Below are positions 1 to 11,722 of a stretch of 64,000 bases of DNA, piece by piece. The DNA lies in NCBI GenBank assembly GCA_019775845.1, contig JADQAV010000002.1, positions 2,666,001 through 2,730,000 on the forward strand. The letters run 5' to 3'. Below the pieces are notes generated by a model. That model was not told the DNA's origin and did no database searches. It saw nothing but the letters and a program-made list of their open reading frames with translations. The translations under genes were made by a program, and so were the position numbers. Each line of letters starts with the position of its first letter. Position 1 is the first letter of the stretch. The stretch comes from Myrmaecium sp. VS I D KN 1. Lineage: Eukaryota; Ascomycota; Dothideomycetes; Valsariales; Valsariaceae.

Positions 1-3000
1 TGGGAATAGTCCTGCTGTTGCGAGGGTGGCGGACCAGGTGGCGGTGGCGGTGGCACGTATCCTGCCGGCATATATTGCTGACTTTGCGGTTGGGGCGTAG
101 CGGACTGCGGATATGATGATTGCGGAAACCCACTATAAGGCTGATTCTGTGAAAAATATTGCTGTTGAGCTGGCGGAGATACCGGACCATATGCGTTGGG
201 GTTGTAGGATTCACGGCGCTGTGGCTGCTGTAATGGTTGACTCGATTGGAATGAGCCATTGGCGACAGTTTGGCCGTAAGTCTGACCAGGCGGTGGTGAA
301 TGTATGCCATAGGAGGTTGTAGTAGCGCTGACCGGAGGATATCGAGGAGTAATTGGAGGAGATGCTGCAGGATTGTAGGCAGGATGATAACCTGGAGTCT
401 GGATCGGTGATGGTTTCTGCGATTTCTTTGGAGGCGATGCTGGAGTGGTTGATGGATTCATGGACATACGATCCATCAAGTCGCTCAGTCTGTCACGCTC
501 ACGGTCCGCTTGTAGGCCGCCCGCGCTGGCCTTCATGCTTTCGATTTGACTCAACAACTCAGCTCCTTCGAAACGGCGATTGTTAACGAATGATTCAACG
601 TTCTTCTGTAAACTTTCGACGGTCTCCTTCATCTCGGAGTAGAAACTCTGCGCACGCAAAAGGCCGGCGACCAGATCATTGAAGGACTGGTAGACCTTGC
701 GGTACTTGTTCATGACGGCGTTTCGCTGCCTTGAGAAGGCTTCGTATTTGCTCTGTTCCGCGCGTACGCGCTTGTCTTGAAGCAGATTGTTATACGTTCT
801 TGTAAGCTCCTTCATCAGGGAAACCTGCTTGTGGTTCGCTTGCAATAGACGGGTTTGGTGGGGCCGGAACTTCTCGAGTTCTGCCTGGAAGAGCTGGTTC
901 TCTTGGTTGGGAATTGCCCTCTTGTTGAGAATGAGGACGTTTGAGATGTCATCGTTGTGGACCTAGATATGTCGTTAGCTTGGATATCACAGGTCTAGTG
1001 AGTATACCTACTTTGTCCTTTAGATCCTTTAGCACTTGCATCCTCTCCCTCTTAACAAGATTCAGTTTCCTCAGCAATTCTTCCACGGCAGCAATCTGTT
1101 CGGCGACACTTGGACTTCCTTCGAAATCATCATCGAGCAGTGAGCCTTCTGCGCCAGCAGACATAGGGCTATTCACATCTTTCCCGTGGGATCTCCCAGC
1201 ACCCGCCTTGATAATGGCCCTTTGATATAACACGTCTGCTTCGTCGGTTTCACCCGCCGACCGCATCTCGTCAAAATCGGACTCATACTGTCGAAACGTG
1301 TTGTAAAGCTGGGCATCACTGTTGCTAGCTTCATCAATAGCATCGCGATAGTTCCGAATATCGCTCCTGAGAGTTGCTGTCAGCCTCGAGCTCGGCTGTT
1401 GGGTCCAGTCCGCCCCGTATTTGCTGCGCATCTTCTCGCACACGCTCTCTTCCATGTCCAGCTGCTTCTGGCATTGGTCCAAGATTGCAGTTACTTCCGA
1501 TTTATCTGTACCGAGCTGCTCGAAAGCATGAGTAAAGGGTTCGTGGCCAGCCAGCTCCTCGCACCATCTTCTGAAGTCCTCATCCACCCTCATCTCCTGA
1601 TCTGTGCCCCCTTTCAGTATGTTCAAGCTCTCCGGCAGTTTCAGATAATCCAGACTAGCAGCCATCTCGTCGTTTGCAACTTCGACCTTTTCCGTTTCTG
1701 CCCGGATCAATTTGGCCTTTTCTTCATCGTACAGGCTTGCTGACTCGGTCACGGACATAGGCACAATCTTCTGGAATATGTCCGGGCCGATTATCCTCTG
1801 GATATCTTGGCCCTGGTACAGTTCGCTCACGGGGATTGCTTTGGCAGCAGGGAGCTTTGGGATCGCAGAAAGTGTTGCCTCGGCGGGAATTGTTTGGTGA
1901 TAAATGAAGTCGTTGTCCTTGACGAACTCAGCAACTCGTTCCTGGACGTTCGCCAGATGTCGTTTGGTCATGTCAGCAAGTATCGTCCCAGTTTCTGAAG
2001 TGAGATTTGACGTGGCGGGTACTGAAGAGGGAAAGGAGTTGGCAATGCGATACGCATCACGTGCCTGCGCTTCAGCAGATTGTAGTCTGCTGATCGCTGT
2101 TCCGTGATTGTTGGCATCATTGTCTGCAAGAGCTTGGTAGTACTGGGCGAGGGAAGACATGTAGTTGGCTTTCGTCTGGACTGGGATTAGCAAAGGCCTA
2201 TAACGCATCCTCAGGACAGAGAGCGTATCACTTACTTGTGTGACTAATAGCCACACCTTCTCAAACACCGCTTTATTGACATTTTCCTGAACGCCTTCCA
2301 CCGCCTGCGTGTACAGGTATGCCGCTTGGCTTGCCAGCTTAGCTAACAAGCCAACCTTCTTGCCGTCTGCAATCTGCTTCTCAAGGAACACCTCCTGACC
2401 CTGCGCAAGCATGATAGCAATAAGTGTCTTCACAGTATCTCTGCTGAGGTCCGTCGAGGGGGCGTGGAGGAAATTCTCATTGATGTACGTGAACATGCCA
2501 GCAGCAGCTTGGAAGGAATGGTACGCCGTCTTTAGCCCCGTCTCTTCGTGTCGGTTCTGGTGAGCCGCATGGCAGGAGAGAACGGCAGAAATGTTGAATA
2601 TAATCGAAGCCTTTTCGAATGCAAGGGAAAATTGGGAGGTGGGTTTGTGTGTGAACGCATCGAACCTGGGATCGAGTTGTCAGTGAATTGTCCTGCCGCT
2701 ATGGCGACAGCACAGACTTACCAGGTAAAAGGTACCTTAATGTGATTCTCGTCCACCGGAAATCGCAAGTCCAGCAGCTCGAGCTGCCCATAATATCTGT
2801 ATAATAGATCCCGCCCGGATGCACTATCTTTACCTGCCCCTCGCATATCCTGCCGCAGCCGATTCAACGTGGCACATTCCTCCGTGTATCGCTCCGGGTC
2901 GTCCCCGTATGTCTGCCGAATGTACGTTTTGAGAGGAGCTACCCAGTCTATTTCGTTCGTCTGCTTCAGCGGACAGGAGATCATGGGCGCCTGCATGGTT

Positions 3001-3005
3001 GTCAT
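1..3005 (-). CDS. bro1: Bro1, BRO1-domain vacuolar sorting protein (partial, C-terminus beyond window)
   Basis: ESCRT-associated class E Vps protein; the family acts on endosomes, binding Snf7 through the BRO1 domain and recruiting the deubiquitinase Doa4. Exons on the minus strand are 3005-2722, 2665-1012 and 962-1; introns of 56 and 49 nt keep the frame. About 966 residues are visible. The first residues (MTTMQAPMISCPLKQTNEID) and the following segment match the fungal Bro1 N-terminus. A helical V-domain follows (for example AEQSKYEAFSRQRNAVMNKY). The tail is Pro/Gln/Tyr-rich with a poly-Pro run and is still open at base 1, so the stop lies to the left. A second in-frame Met lies at 2996. 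The other BRO1-domain family, PalA/Rim20, is less likely because the N-terminus fits Bro1 closely. Confidence 0.93.
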
Positions 3006-4116
3006 GGTGGATGTTGATGGGCGGAAGCCCTTCGTCGAATGGTGCGGTGTATGGTGGTGCCTGATCGCGGGAGGCGGAGGTTGGCTGCTGGTGCTGGTGT
3101 TGGTGCTATGTGATTGTACCTCAAGCTTCCGCGGCGGTTGCACAACAGCCGGAAGTCTTGATGCGAACACTTGTGCCTAAGATTCTGGATGCTGCAAGTT
3201 ACAGGTGGAGGGTGTTCACCGCATTCGGGCCGCCAGGGCTATCTGACAGCATGTGGGATGTGGGATGCAGCGGGAAATGACGTTGCAGGGTCGGAGAGCC
3301 AAGTACGAGCACGGGGAAGGCGGTGATGGCTGCACGGCCTGGATGAAGCTCGAAGGTACCAGCGAGATAGGTAGTCGAGATTCTTCGTGCGAGATGAGAC
3401 CCAGTCACCAGAAGTAGGCGTAAGTACAAGGTACTTGCAGCGGCCACCTCACGCGAGGAAACGGCTTGGACGGTTTCCAGGAGGTTACCAATGCCTTGGC
3501 CTGCTGTGAGGCTCTCCGGGCACCGCTGCAGGCGCTAGTTCCATGTGCGGGCAGGCTGTCCGTCGGGCATGGTGGGGTTGCCTAGTCCCTACGGTACTGA
3601 TATCTGCCGGCCGGACGGGGCGGGCGTCAAGCATCGACCGGGCGGGAGCATCCTGAAGCGCCCATTCTCACTCCCATCACCAGCCTTCGTGCAATCACAA
3701 CATCGAGCTGACCTCTGACCGAACGGATCTCAAGCAAGCTAAGGGGGATTGATTACTCGCAGCATTCATATTAGGAGAGAACGGTCCACCATCGCGCATC
3801 GAGGCCTCTTGAGAACGCCGGAAGCATACTTAAAGCGGTTGATCCTCTCAACGGCTTAACATTTTTTTATCTTACAGATTTTGGAGCTGAGATAGTAGTA
3901 TACAAGGCGTGTGTGAGTAGAAGATTTTACAATCCACCAACACTTCAGTTTGGAAACAAAACTCAACGCCAACCATGCACTCTCCGTCCCCGCTGCCGGT
4001 AGCAGTTTTCGTATCGTGCAATTCATCCAACAGCCCGAAACGCCGGTCATAAATCTACTATGAGTAAACGGTACTGTACAGAAAACCACGTCGATCCTCG
4101 GTTTGGCGAAGTCCCA
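3006..4116. other. Intergenic, bro1 5' side / mdj1 3' side
   Basis: 1.1 kb between two tandem minus-strand genes; it should hold the mdj1 3' UTR and the bro1 promoter. Reading frames here are short and show no family resemblance. I see no RNA gene or repeat. Confidence 0.6.
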
Positions 4117-5736
4117 TCATCCAGAGCCGGATGACTTCTTGGAGTCATCGTCCTTCGCATCTTCATCCAGGTCTCTATGTTGGCCGGTGAGGTTGTGCCA
4201 TGCTGACTTCAGAAATCCCTCGTTCTTGTGGGAGTCCTGCGCAGAGCTCGTTGTGTTGGACGACTTCGAAAAACCCATGACCCTCTTTGCAGTCGTGTCT
4301 CCCATTTCATCCGCCAACATTTCCAAGATGGTCCGCTGGTTGGCGGTTAGGTACTTAGGAATCTGTACCCTGAACTCAACCCGTAGATCGCCCTTTGCGT
4401 TCCGCCGACCACCAAGCTTGGTCATGCCCATGCCGCCCAAGGTTATTTTGTCGCCAGTCGCGGTGCCCGTGGGTACCTTAACCCGGACCTCGCCGTCGAG
4501 GGTCGGAACCTTAATCTCGCCACCCAGTACGGCGGTTGTGAGAGGTATAGACGCCGTGTAGAGGATGTCTGAGCCAGTGCGCTGGAATTTGGGGTCGGAT
4601 GCCACACGGATGAAAACGTAGAGGTCGCCGTTGGCAGACCTGATGTTAGGGCTGGCTTGTCCAGTGGCAGGAGCGTCACCCTCTCCAGAGACCCGTAATC
4701 TCATCCCGTCCTCCACGCCTGGCGGGATGTCCACCTTAATTGCCTTCCTCTCCCGGACGACGCCACTTCCATGACATGAACCGCACTCTCCCCCTGTTGG
4801 TACGGATTCGCCCATTCCGTCGCAGGTAGGGCAAGTGGTTGCGATGTGGAATCCGCCCATGGTTTGAGTCTTCGTGCCGGTGCCGTTGCAGGTCTTGCAT
4901 GTTGACTTTGAAACGCCTTTCTTCAAGCCCGATCCGGAGCAGCTCTTACACGTAGTCTGCGGCGTGATCCATATCTCTTTTGTCACACCCTTAGCGGCGT
5001 CCATGAAGGAGATGTTCGTCTGCACCTCGATGTTGTTGCCCACCAGTATCTGGTCCTCGAACGGATTCGGGCCCCTCCTACCCCGTCCTCTCCTACCACC
5101 GCCTCCGAAGGCCGAGAAGAGGTCTTCGAAATTGAACTCCGCTCCGAATCCACCCTGCGCATTGCCAAATCCGCCACCGAAACCCCCGAACCCTCCGAAT
5201 CCTCCGAAAGGATTTCCTCCAGCGCCTGCACCGGAAGGGTCGAACCCTGGACCTCCGCCTCCGCCACCAAACGCGGCCGATCCGTATGTGTCGTACGCCT
5301 CTTTCTTCTTCGGGTCGGAGAGAAGCTCGTATGCGGACTGAGCCTCGGCAAACTTATCCTTCGCGCCGGGTTCCTTGTTCGTGTCCGGATGGAACTTCTT
5401 CGCCAAGCCGTAGTACGCCTTCTTGATTTCGCCGGCACTCGCATTCTTGCTGACGCCGAGGACTTCGTAGGGATCTCGCTGCGAAGCACGGAGCGGAGCG
5501 GAGGAGCGGAAGGTCTGGAAAATTGCTTGTTAGCTTCTCTGGTACTCCATACTCATAAGCTGGGTACCACTCACTCGTATGGACGGGGCTCTCCGTTCAG
5601 CAGCCCGGAGGCACTGCTTCCGAGGGCGGCGCCATTGGACTGTGCTCGAGATATGCCGCTGGCTGGGTCTCGAGGCCGAAATGACCCGCGCCTGCAAAGC
5701 AGACTTTAACGGTAGTGCCGGAACGGCTATGCTCAT
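4117..5736 (-). CDS. mdj1: Mdj1-type mitochondrial DnaJ (Hsp40) co-chaperone
   Basis: Type I J-protein that stimulates mitochondrial matrix Hsp70 during folding of imported proteins. Exon 1 is 5736-5575 (54 codons); a 60-nt intron follows; exon 2 is 5514-4117, giving 519 aa. The Arg/Ser-rich, acid-poor N-terminus ([20 protein letters not shown]) looks like a matrix presequence. The J domain follows ([20 protein letters not shown], then the HPD motif), then a long Gly/Phe region with GGFGG repeats. Four zinc-finger repeats follow ([32 protein letters not shown]), then the DnaJ C-terminal domain and an acidic, Lys/Ser-rich tail. The presequence separates it from the cytosolic Ydj1 class. A CACGTG box lies about 170 bp upstream at 5909-5914. 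Confidence 0.95.
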
Positions 5737-6442
5737 ATCTCGTTGCTAAGGTCTGAAAAGTTGGTAGTTGAGGTTTTGGAATTTGTAGGTGTTGCAACGA
5801 TGAGAAGAATTGGTAATGCTGTGGAAGTCATCGAGCTGCTGCGGATTGGAGAGATAGATCGGATGGGCGACATTTGGAGATGGTCCGTGCAGCGATGCTC
5901 GAAATTTCCACGTGAGTGCCTTTCATCATCCTTGATGAAAAGAAGGAAAAAAAAAACATTTACACTCTTTGAATAGTTTCAGGGTTTCTCTCTGAAGGAA
6001 GCACCTTTAGTGGTATTTAATAGATTCGAACTGCGGATTCTTCGAGTTAAGTACCACTGCTTTTAAACTACATTCGAAGGGGTATTTATGTTGGCTCATC
6101 AAGGCGGATAATGTATAGCGCCTCAGGTAGATATGCGCAATTCCAAGCGCCATCCATATTATTATATCCTGAAATCCCGAAAGAGAGTCCGATCCGACCT
6201 CCGTAAAAATGGTATTCCCGTATCCCTCGTTCCATGACACCGCTTTGTGCCGCCGTCGAGGCGTCCATCCGATAGTCCCCAAGCCAGCCGAAGGACTCCT
6301 GGATGCCGAAATCTCTTGATTATCCTTTACCGTAACGCCTTAAACATGCATGCGCTTATGCCAATTATCGAAGATCGTGGTCGCTCGAACGCTAGCGAAC
6401 GCAATGGGTGAAGTCGTCAATGCGATATAACAGCGCAACGCT
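5737..6442. other. Intergenic, mdj1 5' side
   Basis: 0.7 kb between the sap30 3' end and the mdj1 start. AT-richer than its surroundings. It contains an A run near 5950 and a GATTCGAACT string near 6024 that recalls a tRNA T-loop but has no pairing stem. A 91-codon minus-strand frame at 6007-6282 has no recognisable motif. Confidence 0.5.
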
Positions 6443-7114
6443 TTACTGTCCAGGCTGCTTGCGCGGCGGGCCAAATCGAATCTGCAAAGCCTTGTCTACG
6501 TTCTGTTAGCAACCGTGAATGATAATAAAACGATGAGCACAGAGCACATACCCTGCACTTTCACTTTGTAAAGCATGTCTACGATGACCTCAGTCTCGTT
6601 GACCGCAAGCGAATTGAAATTTTTTCGCACTGCGAGAGCCAGCTGCTTCTTGTTCACTCGTCTCTTTGTATTGCGTGTAGCCCATGTAGGGGAGTATTTT
6701 CCAATGCCGCGCGACGTGAAAATGGCCTCGGCGACCGGGTTCTTGAAAGCGGTCGGGGTGTCTACACCATAAAGGTTACGGTAACCGGTCAGGAGCGAAG
6801 TGTCTTCGGACGTCCAAGATAACTGCCGTGAAGAAGTGGTATGTTAGCTACGGATCAGATTCGATCGCATGGTGCAGGATGGCGAGATTTGCACGTACCC
6901 CCGACCCTCCTGTACCGGCACCTTGCGAGCTGTGTCCATTGACGGAGGACTGCTCCGCACCGTTCGCTGTGTTTCCCTTCGAGGAGCTGCCATTTGGAAG
7001 GCCTGACGTCCCGTTTCTTCGTCCACGAGCTGAAGTACTCTGCGTGCCGGAGGCTTTTTCTTTGTGGGCGGTGCCGGACTCCTCGTGTTGCGCACGAGGC
7101 TTTGCGGGCGGCAT
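6443..7114 (-). CDS. SAP30-like Sin3-binding subunit of a histone deacetylase complex
   Basis: Likely scaffold subunit of the Sin3-Rpd3 HDAC complex (nuclear, transcriptional repression). Exons are 7114-6899, 6822-6552 and 6495-6443 (introns 76 and 56 nt), giving 179 aa. Residues 1-72 are low-complexity and basic/polar (MPPAKPRAQHEESGTAHKEK). Exon 2 encodes the Sin3-binding region: WTSEDTSLLTGYRNLYGVDT, GIGKYSPTWATRNTKRRVNK, then KKQLALAVRKNFNSLAVNET. The last exon finishes DKALQIRFGPPRKQPGQ, matching the basic end of the family. The assignment comes from the GIGKYSP and QLA.AVRKNFN.LAVNE signatures known in fungal SAP30-domain proteins. It shares a 1.07-kb upstream region with the divergent gene at 8180. 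Confidence 0.85.
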
Positions 7115-8179
7115 AGTGAAGCGGGTAACGGATCAAATCGCAGGCTAGACCGTAAGAGTTCGGGGATTGTATGAGAGCTGTCCGTCGATGGGCGCGAAAG
7201 AGTGTATCCCGCAGGGAAGTGTAAGGCGGGCTTCATTGACGGACACTAGTCAATATTCCGTGGACGGGAGTGACATTGAACCTGCGGGCTTCAGGGTCTC
7301 GTTGCGCTAAGGCGTCATAGGTTCCCCCGGTGGCAGGGGCCGACAATTTCCTTCCGCGAAATCCCCAGGGCGGGATTCCCCGAACACTTCCGATTTCCGA
7401 GCCTGAGGTTGGTCGGGTGTTCCAGGTCCCTACTTCTGCAAGACGGGAACTGCCATTCAACTCCAACCACAAGTCCCCCATTTTCACACTGACATGGAAT
7501 TAAGCATTCCCGCCTTAGTCTTTTGACGCTTCCAGCTAGTTCAATGGCTTCGTTCATGTTCCTTTGGCTACTTGGCCATTCACAATTGGACAGCAAGCAA
7601 ACTGAGTACTCCTATATCCTCCGTCTGATGATCTAGGTCAGACGTGAGGTACCGTATAATCATGTCGACTGGTAGATCTGAAGCATTTCAATTCTCGCAG
7701 GGGCTTGATGTCTAGTTTTCTGTTCTTATAATCATTCTTCATCGCCGTCCTAGGTTCACACCGCTGTGGCCGCCCGGTTGCAGCCAAGTGCCATCCGCGG
7801 TAGTCTCTGCTTGTAATGCCGGGAAAGTCTGTTTTTCTTGCTAGATATTTCTGCTTATTGTCAAGTCTTTCTTGCCCTCTGTTCTTTTTCCATTGGGCAG
7901 CAGTAAGCTCTCCCAACGTCAAAATCTACCTTCTTGTGCCTGACCGCTTTTCCTCTACCACACGTCCATAGCCAAGGTGACTGCTATTTCACATCATCGC
8001 CGTGCTCTACTTCGCTTTTAGACTCGTCGCCCTTTGACGAACCGCGGATAGTCGAGATTGACGATCGACTTCACCCGTCAGTACGTCCCAACTTGACCTT
8101 CGCCCTCCACGTCAAGTGCCTGGCAACGCCTTTTTAAACACTAACAGCTCAACCAGTGCCTGATACATTCCGCGGTCTG
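7115..8179. promoter_or_regulatory. Divergent intergenic region between sap30-like gene and DUF6697-like gene
   Basis: Head-to-head spacer of 1.07 kb that must hold both promoters and 5' leaders. CT-rich stretches lie just upstream of 8180. Frames on either strand are short and unrecognised. I see no named binding site I would defend. Confidence 0.5.
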
Positions 8180-9583
8180 ATGCATAGCAGACACAGTCAT
8201 TCAACTGGCCGTCGCCGCGTCAACCAAGAGAGCTCTTCAGTGCGTACCGCGATGTCTGCCACCGTCAGCTCGGCGCAGGTCGTGGACATCGACGCCGCGG
8301 TCAGGGAAATCGGAGATTACGTGCACAGCATGGCTGGAGAGATTAACGACATGCGCGCCGACATCGAAATGATGAAGCGTGGTGGTTGGACGGTCAGCGT
8401 CGGGCCTTTCGTGGAACTGCCCCAGTCGTCAATGGCTTCTGCCCCAGTGCCTGAAACACACACGTTGACCAATTCTGCCTTTAATACTCCAGCGAACGGT
8501 GATGATGTCGCTCAGGAAGAAGAATCACATCAGAGCACTGGCTGCCGCGTTGACACCCGTGGAGATGCTCAGGAACGACCCATTGCCCCGCTTAGAACAA
8601 CTCGTGGCGGTGCGAACAGTGCTGTCAAAACAATCGAGTCGGCTCAGCAAGCAGAGTCTTCGGTCAGCAACCACCCCAAGCAAAGTGAGACCAGCGACGA
8701 GTCTGAGCATGCGCCTATTCGTACCGTGGAGGAACCTTTCTCGCAGCAGCTGTTGCGGCCACCTCTCGCAGTGCGTAACATGCGGCCCTTACCTCAAGAG
8801 ACCCTGGCCAACGTCCCTCCGATGACCACGATGCGGTCATTCTCTCTTGACTTTCTGACCGAGACGCTGCGCGGAAAACGGCACAGCCCGGGCTTCTTCT
8901 ACGTTCCAAAGACGGTAGTAAAATCCATGCTGGACAGTCGCAGCTATTATGCGTTCGATGCCGTTCACGAGCCATATCTTCCCGCGCGCCCGGGAGAGCA
9001 CGGCGCCAAACTGACCGCTTTCTTCAACGCGGACCCGAGCGAGGTGTATGGCGACGACGTCGAAGCATACACAAACGTGCCGCTCTTCATCTGCAACACC
9101 CCCTACACGAAGGAGAAACGGAGGTACGTCTACTTCGGCCACTACTCCCAGACGCGCTGGAGCGACAAGCTCGACTATGACCGGATGGTCGAAGACGTGC
9201 CTTCCTCGGTGAAAATGTACTGGGCGGAGATGCTGTCCCAGATCGGACGGCCGGACTGGGTTACCCAGCAGCTGATGCAGCATTTCTACCCGAAGCCTCA
9301 GTACGACGGGATCATGCCGACCGAGGACGCCGAGGAAGAGGAGGAGGAGGAGCGTCGGCTTCAAAAGGACGTCAAACGCTACATCCGCGACCTCGCCAGC
9401 TGGCGCAAGGAGGCCGAGCTCAAGACCAAGCTGCTCAAGAAGGAAACCATTCTCAAAGCCTTCGAGAGCGCGGATGCGGGCGATCCGGCCGGCCTCCGCC
9501 TGTGGTGGGAATACCTCGAATGCATCGGCTGGGATGAAGGTTTCTACCAGATGCTCGTCAAGCACTCCGAGGGGAAGTGTTGA
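8180..9583 (+). CDS. Hypothetical fungal protein resembling DUF6697
   Basis: Single open frame of 467 aa from the first ATG (8180), or 443 aa from the ATG at 8252 (MSATVSSAQVVDIDAAVREI), which may be the better start. Residues about 25-75 (from the first start) could form a short coiled coil. A polar, disordered stretch runs to about residue 220. The C-terminal 240 residues look folded and carry RSFSLDFLTETLRGKRHSPG, PGFFYVPKTV, then YVYFGHYSQTRWSDKLDYDR, then AEMLSQIGRPDWV. A glutamate run (EDAEEEEEEERR) and a charged helix precede the WWEYLECIGWDEGFYQMLVK end. The pattern of a small-molecule-like pocket followed by a YxGxY segment recalls the fungal DUF6697 family, but this is from memory. 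Function unknown; no signal peptide or membrane segment. Confidence 0.6.
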   Translation: MHSRHSHSTGRRRVNQESSSVRTAMSATVSSAQVVDIDAAVREIGDYVHSMAGEINDMRADIEMMKRGGWTVSVGPFVELPQSSMASAPVPETHTLTNSAFNTPANGDDVAQEEESHQSTGCRVDTRGDAQERPIAPLRTTRGGANSAVKTIESAQQAESSVSNHPKQSETSDESEHAPIRTVEEPFSQQLLRPPLAVRNMRPLPQETLANVPPMTTMRSFSLDFLTETLRGKRHSPGFFYVPKTVVKSMLDSRSYYAFDAVHEPYLPARPGEHGAKLTAFFNADPSEVYGDDVEAYTNVPLFICNTPYTKEKRRYVYFGHYSQTRWSDKLDYDRMVEDVPSSVKMYWAEMLSQIGRPDWVTQQLMQHFYPKPQYDGIMPTEDAEEEEEEERRLQKDVKRYIRDLASWRKEAELKTKLLKKETILKAFESADAGDPAGLRLWWEYLECIGWDEGFYQMLVKHSEGKC

Positions 9584-10681
9584 ACGGATATAAGTGAAGG
9601 GGCGAGGGAGCTCCGCGCTTGTCAGGGTTTCCGTCGGACATTCTTCGATACCAGCAAAACAACTGCTTTCGGCCATAAGAATAGGTTGTATTCCGTTTCG
9701 AACTGGAGAATCCGACCGGGCGATCCCACTTCAGTGGGATTTCTAGCTACGACACGAGATCCTTCACCACGAACGCCCGCACACGCGCATCGGTGTGCGC
9801 GTGGGGCGCTTTGTAATAGTCTAGCTTCCTCGATCCGCATCTTCGCGCTTTTGGTACAACGCCCAGCCTGAAGATAGTCTCCTCTCTTTTATTATGAAAA
9901 TCCCAGTCAAATGAACCTGCTTTTCTCCTTTCCTTCCTCAATCGTTTTCTATTCCTATATTTTTTTTCTCGGTCTTCTTTTTCTTCTCTTCCTTTTCTAT
10001 ACATCAAGGCGAAGTAGTGAAAGACTACCATTGCACCAATGATTTTTACCTTTTGAAGTTGGATCCGGATCCCTCGTCCCGCCCTTAGAGTGTCCCTTCT
10101 CAACTATAACATACAACCTACCTATTATAGCTACATATCCCTGCACCTCGGGCCGCTGCTCCATAGTACCTTGGAACCACCACAAAAATCTCCAGTCTCC
10201 ACCCGATCCATGGGCCGGCGCGTATGGTACACGAGAGAGAAAAGCTTTGGTAATGAAGAACCACGGCATTCAAGGATCTCTATCACTATCGCAGACATCA
10301 TAGGCAAACTGGACGACGAAACAACATATATTGATCGAGGTTGAAGCTCGTTCCTCTCCATCAGCAAGGTACGGCTTTCTCAAGCAGGTATGGAGCACGG
10401 CAATCCGAACCGCCGGGCCGCCGGGGCAGATAGGGATATATATATGATCCCAACGGTTCCTACCCAACAACTAGATGTGTTAAAGGGAAGGCGATGGTAG
10501 TTGCAACCTATCCCACTTCTTAACGGAGGCCGGATATTGTCAAAAATGGTACGATCACAAGGCCACCAGTGCTACCCTTGAGGTCCCCTCTTTCGAGGCC
10601 TCAACGTTCTTAAAGTGAAGGAGACCTTCGAAAGTTTGTTGTTTCAAACTTATCACCAACGTTTCTCCTACCACCAACACC
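9584..10681. other. Intergenic, upstream of the AA9 LPMO gene
   Basis: 1.1 kb containing the 3' UTR of the upstream gene and the LPMO promoter. It includes a T/C-rich block at about 9920-10000. The leader just before 10682 is typical (ACCACCAACACC before ATG). No gene or RNA recognised. Confidence 0.5.
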
Positions 10682-11722
10682 ATGAAGTCCGCAATCATCG
10701 CAGCCGCCCTGGCGGGTTTGGCCGCTGCCCACGGCGGTGTTAGCCAGTACGAAATGGACGGGGTGACGTACGCAGGCTGGCAGCCATATAACGACCCAAC
10801 CGGACAGTCGAGCATTGAGCGACAATATTCCTCCTACGATCCGCTTCTACTTGCGGACCTCTCGGTCAGTGGAGATCCAACTGGTGCTATAGGAGCATCT
10901 GGAACCCAATCCGCTAACCACCCATCCTCAAGACCGTCAACATCCGCTGCAACAACGCGGGCGCCCTCGGTACCGGTCCGATCGGCAACGTCACGGCGGG
11001 CACCACGATCAAGGCGACCTGGGCGCAGTGGACGCACCGGCCCGCCTCCGTGCTCGTCTACATGGCGCGATGCCCCAGCAGCGGCTGCAACAGCTGGGAC
11101 GGCAACGGCACGGTCTGGTTCAAGATCGACCAGGACGGGCTCGAGTCCGGCACCGCCTACAACGGCACCTGGGCCGGCGACCACATCGTCGACACCCTGA
11201 CGTGGACCTCCACCGTCCCGGCCTCGCTGGCACCCGGCCAGTACCTCATCCGCCACGAGCTGATCGCCGTGCACCAGGCCAACAACCCGCAGTTCTACCC
11301 GGAGTGCGCGCAGCTGGTGGTGACCGGAAGCGGCGCGGACACGCCGTCCGGAAGCTTTCTGGTGGCCTTCCCGGGCGCGTATCAGGCGAGCGACCCGGGC
11401 CTCGAGCCGTTCGACATCTACTCTCAGGAGGCCATGACGGAGACGTGCTATCCCATTCCAGGACCCGCGGTCTGGCCGAGCGGGGAGACGGTCGCTTGTG
11501 CCTCCTCCGGCTCTGGTAGTGCTAGCTCGACGACCACCACCGCTCCTGCGGGAGCAAGTACAGGCGTGAGCCAATGGGGGCAGTGTGGAGGCATTGGATA
11601 CAGCGGGAGCACAACTTGTGCTGGGAGCTTCAAGTGTGTGGTAATCAACGATGTGAGTAAATTCCACGACCTACTTCGACCGCACACTGACCCGGGAACA
11701 GTATTACTCGCAATGCCAGTAA
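10682..11722 (+). CDS. Secreted AA9 lytic polysaccharide monooxygenase with CBM1
   Basis: Copper enzyme that oxidatively cleaves cellulose outside the cell. Exons are 10682-10864, 10933-11652 and 11702-11722 (introns 68 and 49 nt), giving 307 aa. Signal peptide [16 protein letters not shown] ends right before H17, the N-terminal His of the copper brace. The second brace His is in [16 protein letters not shown]. The family's RHE..H...QFYPEC segment is present ([20 protein letters not shown]), including the axial Tyr. A Ser/Thr linker follows, then CBM1 ([17 protein letters not shown], then the YYSQCQ end) with four Cys and aromatic binding residues. The last Cys of CBM1 lies in the seven-codon final exon. 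Intron 1 ends AAG, a weaker acceptor, but it restores an AA9-like join ([13 protein letters not shown]). Confidence 0.94.

Noticed and set aside
6007-6100. TTCGAAT/TTCGAAC strings suggesting a tRNA
   Set aside because: The flanking bases do not form a T-stem and no acceptor or anticodon stem can be drawn.
10834-11667. A 277-codon frame antisense to the LPMO gene
   Set aside because: Arg/Gly/Ala-rich shadow of a GC-rich exon that is clearly coding on the + strand.
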